Notes under the pieces: model-generated
Seen by the model: only the letters and a program-made list of their open reading frames with translations
The model's database searches: none
Told to the model about the DNA's origin: nothing
DNA from: an uncultured Porphyromonadaceae bacterium
GTDB taxonomy: Bacteria; Bacteroidota; Bacteroidia; Bacteroidales; Muribaculaceae
Direction: 5' to 3'
DNA length: 64,000 bases
NCBI GenBank assembly: GCA_947177635.1
Contig: CAMWVQ010000005.1
Span: 1-64,000, forward strand
Shown: positions 53,072 through 62,137 of the stretch, piece after piece
How positions within the stretch are numbered: the first letter of the stretch is position 1
Layout: every line of letters starts with the position of its first letter
Program-made: the position numbers and the translations under genes

Positions 53072-53464
53072 ATGGAAGAGGACAAGCTCAAAGATATTTT
53101 CAAGGATTTCAATCCCGACCTGTCGTCAGACAACGATTTCATGTCGCGGCTCGAAAGGAGCATGGACGCTGTCGAGATTGTAAAACGCCAAAACGCCGAA
53201 ATCCACCGCCGCAGCAAACGCGCGATTGCAATTGCCGCCCTTGCCGGATTCGTGGCGGGAGTCGTGATGACCATCCTGCAGCCTCACATCTGCAAATGGC
53301 TGGGTGACATCGACCTCACAATCTCCATTCCGTCCGTCACGACCGTGGCCATCGACCCGGCGCTTGTCGGATGGATCGCGGCCGCCGCGATATCGACAAT
53401 CATCGCCTACAACACTTACGAAATCGCTTCCTTACGGCTATCCGCCCGACAGCAACCTGCCTGA
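53072..53464 (+). CDS. Membrane protein, candidate anti-sigma factor
   Basis: The 130-residue protein starts with an acidic cytoplasmic part (MEEDKLKDIFKDFNPDLSSDNDFMSRLERSMDAVE, about 1-45). Two membrane helices follow (AIAIAALAGFVAGVVMTIL and LVGWIAAAAISTIIAYNTY). The N-terminal helical part, 14 nt after an ECF sigma gene, is the usual layout of an anti-sigma factor. No zinc-binding HxxxCxxC motif is present, so the call rests on position and topology. Confidence 0.65.
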   Translation: MEEDKLKDIFKDFNPDLSSDNDFMSRLERSMDAVEIVKRQNAEIHRRSKRAIAIAALAGFVAGVVMTILQPHICKWLGDIDLTISIPSVTTVAIDPALVGWIAAAAISTIIAYNTYEIASLRLSARQQPA

Positions 53465-53481
53465 TTGCAGCCCTGTATACA

Positions 53482-53536
53482 AATCGCTTCGCGATGCCTG
53501 TCGGGATGATATGCCGGCAGACACCGCGAAGCGATT
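53482..53536. terminator. Bidirectional stem-loop between the ECF operon and the TM2 gene
   Basis: The outer stem AATCGCTTCGCG/CGCGAAGCGATT is a perfect 12 bp, with an inner stem CTGTCGG/CCGGCAG. It sits between two convergent genes but lacks a clear T run. Confidence 0.6.
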
Positions 53537-53582
53537 ATCGTTTATCGACAGAAGCCGTGACATTTCACGGCCTGGCGAGACG

Positions 53583-54071
53583 TCAGAAGAATGGGAAGAA
53601 TGAGTTGGAGGCGACGAACTTGCGGTCGAATTCCTCATTTGTCATATTCCAGAACGCGAGGATACCCTGAATCACAGGGAGGATTGCCCACGCGCCGCAG
53701 GTAATGCAGACCAGGATGATTGTCAGAATTCCCGCTCCCACCTTGTTGATGTAAAAATAGTGAAGGCCGATAGAGCCGAGCATCAGCGCGAAAATCGCGT
53801 ACACGCCGCGACACTTACCTTCCGGGCCGCAGTTGAAGGCGTTGTTGGATGTCGTCTCCACATAAGGCCTCGCGGGCTGCTGGTAGTGAGGCTGCTGGTA
53901 GCCCTGCTGATACCCCTGGTTGTATCCCTGCTGGTAGCCTTGCTGCTGATACCCCTGCTGCTGGTATCCTTGGTTGTAACCTTGGTTATAGGTCTGCTGA
54001 CCATAGCCCTGCTGTTGCTGATAGCCCTGACCGGGTTGCTGGCCGGGCTGGTAAGGTTGATTTGGATTCAT
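53583..54071 (-). CDS. TM2-domain protein with Tyr/Gln/Gly-rich prion-like N-terminus
   Basis: The 162-residue protein begins with about 70 residues of repeats such as YQQQGYQQGYNQGY, almost only Y, Q, G, N and P. A short linker leads to CGPEGKCRGVYAIFALMLGSIGLHYFYINKVGAGIL and a second helix, the TM2 domain. TM2 proteins are membrane proteins of unknown role. The low-complexity part would face the cytoplasm. It has a well-spaced promoter of its own and stands alone. Confidence 0.82.
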   Translation of the reverse strand: MNPNQPYQPGQQPGQGYQQQQGYGQQTYNQGYNQGYQQQGYQQQGYQQGYNQGYQQGYQQPHYQQPARPYVETTSNNAFNCGPEGKCRGVYAIFALMLGSIGLHYFYINKVGAGILTIILVCITCGAWAILPVIQGILAFWNMTNEEFDRKFVASNSFFPFF

Positions 54072-54100
54072 AGTAAATGTTTCTTTTTACTCTTTGACTG

Positions 54101-54132
54101 CAAAAATAGAATATTGGTTGCAATCCGCCAAA
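54101..54132 (-). promoter_or_regulatory. Promoter of the TM2-domain gene
   Basis: On the minus strand TTTG, a 20-bp spacer and TATTTTTG are present, about 30 nt before the start codon. Confidence 0.7.
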
Positions 54133-54146
54133 AAAACACAATAAAA

Positions 54147-54170
54147 AAAGACATCCGATTGGATGTCTTT
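54147..54170 (-). terminator. Terminator after tRNA-His
   Basis: A 10-bp stem AAAGACATCC/GGATGTCTTT has loop GATT. On the minus strand it is followed by a run of T. It separates the tRNA from the TM2 promoter. Confidence 0.8.
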
Positions 54171-54211
54171 CTGTTTTGGCGGCTATTTTCAGGAATCCTG
54201 ACAGCCTTCAG

Positions 54212-54286
<75 letters not shown>

Positions 54287-54337
54287 ATTTTCAATCTTCA
54301 GGGAAACCGCCGAAGAGGTTTGTTCCTTAAGACGGTG

Positions 54338-54368
54338 CAAAGGTACAACAATTTTTTGATTCCGCAAG
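54338..54368 (-). promoter_or_regulatory. Promoter of tRNA-His
   Basis: On the minus strand CTTG, a 19-bp spacer that begins CGGAATCAAAA, and TACCTTTG are present. The CTTGCGGAAT block is shared with the tRNA-Ser promoter. Confidence 0.62.
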
Positions 54369-54407
54369 CGTTCGGGCCATATTTTTTACATCGGCGGGGA
54401 TTTTTCT

Positions 54408-55523
54408 TCATTCTTCGGTGACCTCACCGACATTTGAAGTCCGGAACAACTCCCTTGCGGCCCGGGCGAAATCGCGGGCACGTCCTTTCCAGGCCTCGGG
54501 CACTGAGTCGACAGGCACCACCCGGTAGTTCTCCCTGACGAACCCATACCTCTTCCCTACCGGAGCTGTCCCCGCCGACGGCGACGGCTTGAAAGAGCCG
54601 TCGACCGGCGGCACGGTGAAAACCAGCCGGTATGCCGCGTCGCTGACATAGGCTTTGCCCACGCTGTCGCGGGAGATGGTCACACGGGTCACAAGGCCGC
54701 CACGCGTGTCGCGGGTCATCATGTTGGATATGAAATTGCCGTGGGAATAGGCCAGGAACATCGGGCGCCCGGTCCTGGCGTTGTCGCGCAGCTCCATCGG
54801 CTGCACCACATGGGGATGGCCCCCCATAATTATATCCACCCCTTCATCCTCGAGGAAACGCGCCCACTGTTTTTCATACCTGACAGGCGCAAGGGTGTAT
54901 TCCTCCCCCCAGTGCATGGCCGCCACTATTATCTCGGCCCCAGCGTTGCGTGCTTTGGCGATGTCGGCGCGTATGAGGTCGGCGTTGATGTAATCCACCA
55001 CGGCGTCGCCGCTGACGGTGAAGCCGTTGGTGCCGTAGGTGTAATTTACAAACCCCACCTTGAAACCGCTGATGTCGACCACCAGCGGCATGCGGGAGGC
55101 TCGTTCGGCGGCGTCGGTGTATGTGCCGATATGCGCCAGCCCGAGCGAATCAAGCGCGGCCACGGTCTGTTTGAGTCCGCGGTCGCGCCTGTCAAGGGTA
55201 TGGTTGTTGGCGGTCAGGAAAAGGTCGAAACCCGCATCGGCGAGCGCCTCGACATAGCTCACCGGGGCGTTGAACTGGGGATAGCCGGAATATTGGCCAC
55301 CGGCCACGGGTGTCTCGAGGTTGACAACCGCATAATCGGCCTGACGGACATATGGGGCAATCGCCGAGAAGCAGTATGAATAATCATACCCCTCCCCACC
55401 CCTCTTCGCGGCCTCAAGCTGGCCGGTGTGCATCATGGCGTCACCGGCGAACACCAGCTCTATCTCCCCCGCCGAAGCGAGGGACATCACGAAAGCCGCA
55501 GCTGCCGCCACAAGACTGTTCAT
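54408..55523 (-). CDS. CapA-family (PGA_cap) metallophosphatase-like exported protein
   Basis: The 371-residue protein has a short signal peptide (MNSLVAAAAAFVMSLASA). The CapA fold follows: LVFAGDAMMHTGQ, YAVVNLETPVAG, FLTANNHTLDRRDRG, MHWGEEY and IIMGGHPHVVQPMEL, which together form the calcineurin-like metal site. In Bacillus CapA takes part in poly-gamma-glutamate capsule synthesis; no other cap gene is nearby, so the role here is not known. It lies 40 nt downstream of folD and is probably the last gene of the panC operon. Confidence 0.87.
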   Translation of the reverse strand: MNSLVAAAAAFVMSLASAGEIELVFAGDAMMHTGQLEAAKRGGEGYDYSYCFSAIAPYVRQADYAVVNLETPVAGGQYSGYPQFNAPVSYVEALADAGFDLFLTANNHTLDRRDRGLKQTVAALDSLGLAHIGTYTDAAERASRMPLVVDISGFKVGFVNYTYGTNGFTVSGDAVVDYINADLIRADIAKARNAGAEIIVAAMHWGEEYTLAPVRYEKQWARFLEDEGVDIIMGGHPHVVQPMELRDNARTGRPMFLAYSHGNFISNMMTRDTRGGLVTRVTISRDSVGKAYVSDAAYRLVFTVPPVDGSFKPSPSAGTAPVGKRYGFVRENYRVVPVDSVPEAWKGRARDFARAARELFRTSNVGEVTEE

Positions 55524-55563
55524 AGCCCAAACACGGTGATTTCCTTAAAATAACGCCTCAGAA

Positions 55564-56445
55564 TCACTGATAGATGGCTTTCTTTCCTGCAAGGAGGGTG
55601 TTGCGCATCAGCGAGACAATCGTCATCGGACCGACACCGCCGGGAACCGGGGTGATATAGGCGCACTTGGGAGCCACTTCGTCGAACTCCACATCGCCGC
55701 GCAGACGGAAACCGCTCTTACGGGTAGCGTCGGGGACACGGGTGGTGCCGACATCTATCACTGTCGCCCCCTCCTTGACCATATCGGCGGTAACGAAGCC
55801 CGGCACACCCATCGCGGCGATGATTATGTCGGCGTTGCGGCATACCTCCTTGAGGTCGCGGGTGGCGCGGTGACACACCGTGACGGTGGCGTCGCCCGGA
55901 TACCCTTTCTGCATCAGCAGGGTAGCCACAGGCTTGCCGACGATGTTGCTTCGCCCGAGCACCACGCAGTTGGCTCCCTTGGTGGGGATTTCGTAACGTT
56001 CGAGCAGGGTGAGGATTCCGGCGGGAGTAGCGCTGTGGAAACAGGGCAGACCGATTGACTGGCGGCCGACGTTGATGGGGTGGAAACCGTCGACATCCTT
56101 GCGGTAATCGATGGCCTCGATGACCTTCTGCTCGGAGATATGACGGGGCAATGGAAGCTGCACGATGAAGCCGTCCACATCCTCGTCGCGGTTGAGCTTG
56201 TCGACAGCCTCAAGCAAGGTGGCCTCGTCGATGTCATCCTCGAAACGAATCAGCGAAGACTTGAACCCGCACTCCTCACAGGCTTTCACCTTGGAGGCGA
56301 CATAGGTCTCACTGCCGCCGTCGTGGCCCACGAGTATGGCGGCCAGATGGGGACGTTTCTCTCCGCGGGATACCATCTGGGCAACCTCGGCGGCTATCTC
56401 GGCCTTGATTCTGGCGGCCGTCTCCTTTCCGTCAATCTTTATCAT
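55564..56445 (-). CDS. folD: Bifunctional methylene-THF dehydrogenase/cyclohydrolase
   Basis: The 293-residue protein has the family marks [14 protein letters not shown] with the catalytic Lys, [44 protein letters not shown] and [12 protein letters not shown]. It makes 10-formyl-THF from methylene-THF in the cytoplasm. The formyl-THF feeds fmt at 11.4 kb, among other uses. It follows ffh after 18 nt. Confidence 0.96.
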   Translation of the reverse strand: MIKIDGKETAARIKAEIAAEVAQMVSRGEKRPHLAAILVGHDGGSETYVASKVKACEECGFKSSLIRFEDDIDEATLLEAVDKLNRDEDVDGFIVQLPLPRHISEQKVIEAIDYRKDVDGFHPINVGRQSIGLPCFHSATPAGILTLLERYEIPTKGANCVVLGRSNIVGKPVATLLMQKGYPGDATVTVCHRATRDLKEVCRNADIIIAAMGVPGFVTADMVKEGATVIDVGTTRVPDATRKSGFRLRGDVEFDEVAPKCAYITPVPGGVGPMTIVSLMRNTLLAGKKAIYQ

Positions 56446-56463
56446 CGGTTTTAGTTTTATGGA

Positions 56464-57795
56464 TTATCGGCGTCCGCGCATAGCGCGCATCATCTTCATG
56501 GGATTCTTCATCGCCGTGGCGGCCTTCATCATCTTGCGGGTCTGCTCAAACTGGGTCAGCAGGCGGTTGACCTCCTGGAGTGAGGTTCCCGACCCGGCGG
56601 CGATACGCTTGCGGCGGCTGCCGTTGATGATTTCGGGATTCGTACGCTCCTTGGCGGTCATCGAGCTGATGATGGCCTCGATGCTCTTGAAAACGTTGTC
56701 GTCGATGTCGATATCCTTTATCGCCTTTCCGAGGCCGGGAATCATCGACGCGAGGTCTTTGAGGTTACCCATCTTCTTGATTTGCTGAATCTGGGCAAGG
56801 AAGTCATTGAAATTAAACTGGTTGCGGGCAAGTTTGCGCTGGATTTCGAGGGCCTGCTTCTCATCGAACTGCGCCTGGGCCTTCTCAACCAGGGAGACGA
56901 TGTCACCCATGCCGAGGATACGGTCGGCCATTCGTGAGGGGTGGAATAGGTCGAGGGCGTCGAGCTTCTCGCCGGTTCCGACAAACTTGATGGGCTTGGT
57001 GACGACGGTACGGATAGAGAGGGCCGCACCGCCACGGGTGTCACCGTCGAGTTTGGTGAGCACCACTCCGTCGAAGTCGAGACGGTCGTTGAACTCCTTG
57101 GCGGTGTTGACGGCGTCCTGACCGGTCATCGAGTCGACCACGAAGAGGGTCTCCTGCGGCTTGATGGCGTTCTTGATGGCCTCGATTTCATCCATCATCT
57201 GCTCATCGACAGCCAGACGTCCGGCGGTGTCGACAATCACCAGGTCGAGATGGTTCTGCTTGGCATAGGCGATTGCGTTCTTTGCAATCTCTACGGGGTT
57301 CTTGTTCCCCTCCTCAGTGTAGACCGGCACCTCGATCTGCGAGGCCAGCACCTTCAGCTGCTCGATGGCGGCGGGACGGTAGACGTCACAAGCCACAAGC
57401 AGGGGACGTTTCCCCTTCTCGCTCTTGAGCTTGCGGGCAAGCTTGCCTGAGAAGGTGGTCTTACCCGAGCCCTGCAGACCCGACATCAGTATCACAGTCG
57501 GATTGCCCGAGAGGTTCACCTGGGCGGTCTCGCCACCCATCAGGGTTGCCAGCTCGTCGTGAACAATCTTCACCATAAGCTCCTGAGGCTTGATGGCGTT
57601 TATCACATTCTGGCCGAGGGCCTTCTGCTTCACGGTGTCGGTGAAGCTCTTGGCCACCTTGTAGTTGACGTCGGCGTCAAGGAGGGCGCGGCGCACATCC
57701 TTGAGGGTTTCGGCCACATTGATTTCGGTAATCTTACCTTGGCCTTTCAGTATTTTGAAACTTCTTTCAAGTTTCTCGCTTAGATTCTCAAACAT
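56464..57795 (-). CDS. ffh: Signal recognition particle protein Ffh (SRP54)
   Basis: The 443-residue protein has an N domain (1-85) and a G domain with SGLQGSGKTTFSGKLA (about 105-120), DVYRPAA, IVDTAGRLAVD and TKLDGDTRGG. A Met-rich M domain with GSGTSLQEVNRLLTQFEQTRKMMK binds SRP RNA and signal peptides. It targets nascent membrane proteins. It lies between panD and folD; the SRP RNA gene was not seen in the window. Confidence 0.97.
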   Translation of the reverse strand: MFENLSEKLERSFKILKGQGKITEINVAETLKDVRRALLDADVNYKVAKSFTDTVKQKALGQNVINAIKPQELMVKIVHDELATLMGGETAQVNLSGNPTVILMSGLQGSGKTTFSGKLARKLKSEKGKRPLLVACDVYRPAAIEQLKVLASQIEVPVYTEEGNKNPVEIAKNAIAYAKQNHLDLVIVDTAGRLAVDEQMMDEIEAIKNAIKPQETLFVVDSMTGQDAVNTAKEFNDRLDFDGVVLTKLDGDTRGGAALSIRTVVTKPIKFVGTGEKLDALDLFHPSRMADRILGMGDIVSLVEKAQAQFDEKQALEIQRKLARNQFNFNDFLAQIQQIKKMGNLKDLASMIPGLGKAIKDIDIDDNVFKSIEAIISSMTAKERTNPEIINGSRRKRIAAGSGTSLQEVNRLLTQFEQTRKMMKAATAMKNPMKMMRAMRGRR

Positions 57796-57832
57796 ATGTC
57801 GGGGAGGGATTTGCCTTTAAACTATAAAAACG

Positions 57833-58183
57833 TCAGACCAGCCTGTTCGTGGCCGTGTCGGGGAAAACTATCGAAGGTTTGAAACCACGGGCTTCCTCAT
57901 AGGGCATCGACGCGTAGGCCATGATAATCACTATGTCGCCGGGCTGCACCTTGCGGGCGGCGGCGCCGTTGAGGCATATCACGCCTGAGCCGCGCTCGCC
58001 GGGGATGGCGTAAGTCTCAAGGCGTTCGCCATTGTTGTTGTCGACGATGTAGACATGCTCGCCGGGAAGGATGTCAGCGGCGTCCATGAGGTCCTCGTCG
58101 ATGGTGATGCTGCCGATGTAGTCGAGGTTCGCCTCGGTGACGGTGACCCGGTGGATTTTCGATTTCAGTATTTCAACGTTCAT
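57833..58183 (-). CDS. panD: Aspartate 1-decarboxylase, pyruvoyl-dependent
   Basis: The start at 58183 gives [25 protein letters not shown], which places the self-cleavage pair at Gly24-Ser25, exactly the canonical numbering; the longer starts at 58195 and 58210 would overlap panC and break it. The protein has 116 residues, and [20 protein letters not shown] follows the family. It makes beta-alanine for pantothenate. It begins 1 nt after the panC stop, so the two are translationally coupled. Confidence 0.94.
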   Translation of the reverse strand: MNVEILKSKIHRVTVTEANLDYIGSITIDEDLMDAADILPGEHVYIVDNNNGERLETYAIPGERGSGVICLNGAAARKVQPGDIVIIMAYASMPYEEARGFKPSIVFPDTATNRLV

Positions 58184-58184
58184 G

Positions 58185-59036
58185 TCAGCGTTCATATTTG
58201 ATATTGTCAATCAGCCGGACATCGCCGCAATAACAGGTGATGCATCCTACGGCCTGACCGTTATGGGGTGTCGACCACTCCTGCAGGGGCTGCATCGTCA
58301 GCGGATCGACGATTTCGTAATACTCCACCTCCATCTGGGGGTAGGCGTTCAGCTCCTCGGTCACCAGGCGGCGGGTGTCGTCGAGGCTGTGGTCACGCGC
58401 CCATTCGACGCTCTTGGAGAGTATCCGGTGGATGGCCGGGGCAACCGCGCGGTTCTCGGGGGTCAGCCTGACATTGCGGCTGCTCATCGCCAGCCCGTCA
58501 TCCTCGCGGCATATCGGACAGTCGACAATCTCGATCGGGAACTTCTCCAGCTCCACCATACGGCGTATGACGGCTATCTGCTGGAAATCCTTCTCGCCGA
58601 AATAGGCGCGGTCAGGCTCCACGAAGCTGAAAAGCTTGCTGACCACCTGCGCCACACCGTTGAAATGGCCCGGGCGCATCGGCCCCTCCATCACGGCGGC
58701 TACCTCCCCGAGGTCGAAGACGCGGGTGTCCTCCTGGGGATACATCTCCTCCACCGTGGGGATGAAGGCTATGTCGACTCCCGCCTCACGGAGCTTGGCG
58801 CAGTCGGCCTCCTCGGTGCGGGGATATGTCGCCAGGTCGGTGGCGTTGTTGAACTGGGTGGGATTCACGAAGACACTGACCACCACCGCGCCGTTCTCGC
58901 GGCGCGCGCGGTCAACCAGTGAGATATGTCCGGCGTGGAGGGCACCCATCGTGGGCACCAGCCCTACCGAACGTCCCTCGGCCTTGAAGCGGGCCACTGC
59001 TTCTTTGAGCCCGCTGACACTTCTTATTATTTCCAT
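58185..59036 (-). CDS. panC: Pantothenate synthetase
   Basis: The 283-residue protein shows the ATP motif [15 protein letters not shown] (HAGH at about residues 34-37), [39 protein letters not shown] and [13 protein letters not shown]. It joins pantoate and beta-alanine. It heads the minus-strand operon panC-panD-ffh-folD-capA, starting about 30 nt after a TAACTTTG box. Confidence 0.96.
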   Translation of the reverse strand: MEIIRSVSGLKEAVARFKAEGRSVGLVPTMGALHAGHISLVDRARRENGAVVVSVFVNPTQFNNATDLATYPRTEEADCAKLREAGVDIAFIPTVEEMYPQEDTRVFDLGEVAAVMEGPMRPGHFNGVAQVVSKLFSFVEPDRAYFGEKDFQQIAVIRRMVELEKFPIEIVDCPICREDDGLAMSSRNVRLTPENRAVAPAIHRILSKSVEWARDHSLDDTRRLVTEELNAYPQMEVEYYEIVDPLTMQPLQEWSTPHNGQAVGCITCYCGDVRLIDNIKYER

Positions 59037-59065
59037 TTGTTAACAGTCAGGAATTTTTACGGGTG

Positions 59066-59073
59066 CAAAGTTA
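59066..59073 (-). promoter_or_regulatory. -7 box for the panC operon
   Basis: The minus strand reads TAACTTTG. A TTTG lies 22 bp further upstream, a little more than the usual spacing. Confidence 0.58.
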
Positions 59074-59117
59074 CGTTTTTTTTCAACATCTACCGCCAAA
59101 AATCCCAACAAATACCG

Positions 59118-59125
59118 TAACTTTG
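59118..59125 (+). promoter_or_regulatory. -7 box for recR
   Basis: TAACTTTG lies 40 nt before the recR start. The divergent panC box is 44 bp away, so the two promoters share their upstream region. Confidence 0.58.
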
Positions 59126-59164
59126 CAACTCTTTCACCCCCAGCGAGCCATCGAGACATTACAT

Positions 59165-59791
59165 ATGAGACAGGAATTTGAATCCACACTGCTTGAAAAC
59201 TGCGTGACCGAGATTTCCAGGCTTCCCGGCATCGGGCGCAAGACGGCGCTCCGACTGGCCCTCCACCTCCTGCGGCAGGATGAGGGGACGGCCAACGCCT
59301 TGGGAAACGCCATCATCGACATGCGCAAAGGCATCACCTACTGTGAGGTGTGTCACAACATCTCCGAGACCGAGCTTTGCCCCATATGTGCCGACACCCG
59401 CCGCGACCGCGCCACGATATGCGTCGTCGAGTCGGTGAAAGATGTGATGATACTCGAGAGCACCGGCCAGTTCAACGGCCTTTATCACGTCCTCGGCGGG
59501 GTCATCTCCCCCATCGACGGGATAAGCCCCGACCAGCTCGAAATCGATTCCCTGATTGCCCGCGTGGCCGAAGGGGGAATCCGGGAGGTAATCCTCGCCC
59601 TCGGGGCGACTATGGAGGGTGACACCACCGGCTATTACCTCTACCGGCGCCTGGCTCCATATTCCGATGTCAAAGTCACCCAGCTCGCGCGCGGCGTGGC
59701 CCTCGGCAACGAAATCGAGTACACCGACGAGCTGACCCTCGGCCGCTCCCTCACCAACCGCACCCTATTCGCCGACTCCCTCAATCCCTGA
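59165..59791 (+). CDS. recR: Recombination protein RecR
   Basis: The track start at 59063 lies upstream of the promoter; the ATG at 59165 opens [30 protein letters not shown] (208 residues). The helix-hairpin-helix, the four-Cys zinc finger ([17 protein letters not shown]), and the Toprim domain ([28 protein letters not shown]) are complete. It loads RecA on gapped DNA together with RecO/F. It is followed 20 nt later by the GNAT gene. Confidence 0.96.
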   Translation: MRQEFESTLLENCVTEISRLPGIGRKTALRLALHLLRQDEGTANALGNAIIDMRKGITYCEVCHNISETELCPICADTRRDRATICVVESVKDVMILESTGQFNGLYHVLGGVISPIDGISPDQLEIDSLIARVAEGGIREVILALGATMEGDTTGYYLYRRLAPYSDVKVTQLARGVALGNEIEYTDELTLGRSLTNRTLFADSLNP

Positions 59792-59811
59792 ACCCGATAT
59801 TACATTAATAT

Positions 59812-60369
59812 ATGGAAAAGGCAGGAAATAACAGGGAGACAACAGAGGTCAGGCTGCGGGCGGTCGAACCCTCGGATGTAGACCGGCTCTATCTGTGGGA
59901 GAATGACCGGAAGATATGGCCGTTCGGGGGGACACGCGCGCCCATGTCGCGACATCAGCTTTGGGAATACGCGAGCAACTACGACGCCAACCCCTTCTCT
60001 GCCGGTCAGCTGAGACTTATGATAGAGGTGGCCACGGATGACGGCGACGACAAAGGGATTGCCACGTGTGGCGTCCTCGACCTTTACGACATCGACCCGG
60101 TGAACTCGCGCACCATGGTAGGGATTATGGTCGCGCCGCAATGGCGCGGCAGGGGAATCGCGGCCCGCGCGCTGAAGGCCGCCGGGGAGTATTGCCGCGA
60201 CACACTCGCCTTGGCGACAATCGCCGCCGAAGTCGCCGCCGACAACCTGCCGTCGATAAAACTTTTCGGGGAGAAAGCGGGGTATTCAGCCGTCGGCCGG
60301 AGACCGTCGTGGTATCGGCGCGCAGACCGATTTGCCGACGCCGTTCTTTTCCAGAAAAACCTCTGCTGA
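59812..60369 (+). CDS. GNAT-family N-acetyltransferase
   Basis: The 185-residue protein has the GNAT pattern: VRLRAVEPSDVDRLYLWENDRKIW at the start, and the acetyl-CoA loop VAPQWRGRGIAARALKAAGEYC (Q/R-x-x-G-x-G/A). LPSIKLFGEKAGYSAVGRRPSWYR is at the end. It acetylates an amine group of an unknown target; the RimJ/SpeG-like form fits best. It is cotranscribed with recR and followed by a terminator. Confidence 0.85.
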   Translation: MEKAGNNRETTEVRLRAVEPSDVDRLYLWENDRKIWPFGGTRAPMSRHQLWEYASNYDANPFSAGQLRLMIEVATDDGDDKGIATCGVLDLYDIDPVNSRTMVGIMVAPQWRGRGIAARALKAAGEYCRDTLALATIAAEVAADNLPSIKLFGEKAGYSAVGRRPSWYRRADRFADAVLFQKNLC

Positions 60370-60402
60370 CACAATTTTTTTCACCACCCCCGACAAGCTA
60401 CG

Positions 60403-60430
60403 CGCCCGACCGGAACCAACCGGCCGGGCG
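60403..60430 (+). terminator. Terminator after the GNAT gene
   Basis: The stem CGCCCG-CCGG/CCGG-CGGGCG (one mismatch, 6-nt loop) is followed by ATGTTTTT. Confidence 0.7.
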
Positions 60431-60463
60431 ATGTTTTTAAGGGTGTCGCCATACACGCAACTC

Positions 60464-60517
60464 ATTGGAAACGTTCCCGTTAATCACGCCGGCCGGATTG
60501 GAAACGTTCCCGTTAAT
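60464..60517 (+). promoter_or_regulatory. Tandem 21-bp operator-like repeats
   Basis: The sequence TTGGAAACGTTCCCGTTAAT, preceded by A, occurs twice (60464-60484 and 60497-60517), with starts 33 bp apart, close to three helix turns. Its centre AACGTT is palindromic, as in LacI-type operators. The copies lie about 40 and 73 bp upstream of the -7 box, a typical activator position. Confidence 0.6.
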
Positions 60518-60556
60518 TTTTTCGGCAAATTCCGAAAATAGAGAACGGAATATGTA

Positions 60557-60564
60557 TATCTTTG
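60557..60564 (+). promoter_or_regulatory. -7 box for the secreted-protein gene at 60641
   Basis: TATCTTTG matches TAnnTTTG. No TTTG exists at -33, which fits a promoter that needs an activator bound at the upstream repeats. The predicted leader is about 70 nt. Confidence 0.6.
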
Positions 60565-60640
60565 CATCGTCAAAACAAACCAAGACAACGGTTTTTTACC
60601 TCGAATCGAACTAACTGAACATACCATAAAAAAAACTCTT

Positions 60641-62059
60641 ATGAAACATTTTTCCGCACTCCTGTTCTCGGTGATGGCAGTGGCCGGCTCAACCCAGGCA
60701 CAAGACTTCACCGTGCTTGCTACCCCTGAAGAAGTTTACACCTACTCCATCGAAGAGGTCTCCGGCGCAAAGGCAGACTTCAAGGCCGTCCTCGACAACG
60801 CGAGCGCGACCGACGCAGAAAAGACTGCCGCCATGCAGGCCTACCAGCAGAACGCGACTCCTGCTCCCGGCTATGCCTTCGATATGACATTCCTTATGTC
60901 TTACACCGCCGTCACCTCTGACAATGTCGGGAAATACACCCAGGCAAAACTTGCCGAGACCTGGCAGAACGACATAGACGGACTCACCTTCGGCTCGGGC
61001 AGCGTACTGGCTGCAAAGGCACCCGAAGGCAAACCAGCTTATATGTGTCTCAACTCAGCCATTCTCAGCAATGAAAGTTCATACAACAAATTCGCTGTCT
61101 ACCAGAATGTGACACTTTCAAAAGGCTCATACGTTCTTGAAAGTGAGGCATACGTCACCGGAGCAGCTAAAACGGCCAATCTTGCAGCAGGCTCCGCTGT
61201 CAGCGCCGACATCGTCGGAGGCGGAGTGATGAGCGACTATTCCGTATCTTTCAAAATGGATAATTCCGGAGATATCAAGCTCGGTTTCCTGCGCAATTCC
61301 AAAGTTGGAGGCCTCACGCGCATCTACTTCAACAATGTAGAGCTCTACAAGGTGTCTTCCATCATCGCCATCAAGGATGACGCCACCGCCGGACTGGCAG
61401 AAGCCACCAATGTCGACATACAGCTCTGCCGTGATTTCGAAGCAGGCGTGTATGTGCCCATCTGCCTCCCCTTCGTAATCGAGAACTGGCGCGACATCTT
61501 CGATGACCTCCAGATATGGAACAACTACGCCGACGACGAGCTGACTTTCGCCACTATCAGCGGCGCCAACACCCAGGCCCGCAAGCCCTACCTCGCGAAG
61601 ACCAAGGCCTCCATCTCGGCCGAAAACTACCTGATGTTCTACGGAGTGGATATTCAGAAAGGCAACCCCGGAAGCTGGACAAAGAGTGTGGCCGAGGGTG
61701 AAGAGCCCTTCCCCGTCAAGATGGTCGGCAACTGGGAGACAACCACCGTTCCCGCCAACTGCTACTACCTCTCCGACGGCGCATGGGTTCTGAGCGACGG
61801 CTCTGCCACCATCCCCGCTTTCTCAGCCTACATCGACGCGACTGCCCTCGACACCCACCCCACCACCCTCAAGATGAACAATGGCAGCGGCACTGCTTCC
61901 ATTCTTGACAGCGTGTTCACTTCCGAGACTCCCGCTTTCTCAAATGTCTACAACCTCCAGGGTATCCTCCTGAAGCAGAATGTGGCTACTGAATCCGCCC
62001 TCGAAGACCTCCCCGCCGGCATCTACATCATGAACGGCAAGAAAATCCGCAAAAACTAA
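60641..62059 (+). CDS. Secreted protein with T9SS-like C-terminus, unknown
   Basis: The 472-residue protein has a signal peptide (MKHFSALLFSVMAVAGSTQAQ). An Ala/Thr-rich N-terminal part is followed by a jelly-roll-like region (YVLESEAYVTGAAKTANL ... YFNNVELYKV, about 165-240). Two related beta segments then appear (about 260-420). The end VYNLQGILLKQNVATESALEDLPAGIYIMNGKKIRKN looks like a short T9SS-type C-terminal domain. No catalytic motif is seen. It is probably a surface or secreted binding protein, controlled through the tandem operator upstream. Confidence 0.65.
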   Translation: MKHFSALLFSVMAVAGSTQAQDFTVLATPEEVYTYSIEEVSGAKADFKAVLDNASATDAEKTAAMQAYQQNATPAPGYAFDMTFLMSYTAVTSDNVGKYTQAKLAETWQNDIDGLTFGSGSVLAAKAPEGKPAYMCLNSAILSNESSYNKFAVYQNVTLSKGSYVLESEAYVTGAAKTANLAAGSAVSADIVGGGVMSDYSVSFKMDNSGDIKLGFLRNSKVGGLTRIYFNNVELYKVSSIIAIKDDATAGLAEATNVDIQLCRDFEAGVYVPICLPFVIENWRDIFDDLQIWNNYADDELTFATISGANTQARKPYLAKTKASISAENYLMFYGVDIQKGNPGSWTKSVAEGEEPFPVKMVGNWETTTVPANCYYLSDGAWVLSDGSATIPAFSAYIDATALDTHPTTLKMNNGSGTASILDSVFTSETPAFSNVYNLQGILLKQNVATESALEDLPAGIYIMNGKKIRKN

Positions 62060-62081
62060 TTCCTTTTTCATAATTCCACTT

Positions 62082-62109
62082 ACAGGGGCGCGCCGTGGCG
62101 CGCCCCTGT
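62082..62109 (+). terminator. Terminator between the two secreted-protein genes
   Basis: A 13-bp arm ACAGGGGCGCGCC and its exact complement are separated by 2 nt and followed by TGTTT. Confidence 0.75.
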
Positions 62110-62137
62110 TGTTTAACCACCACACCTGACACCTGCC

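Noticed and set aside
53783-54004. Tandem DNA repeats in the TM2 gene as a possible CRISPR or VNTR array
   Set aside because: The repeats are short, degenerate and in frame, and encode the YQQG low-complexity segment; there are no unique spacers.
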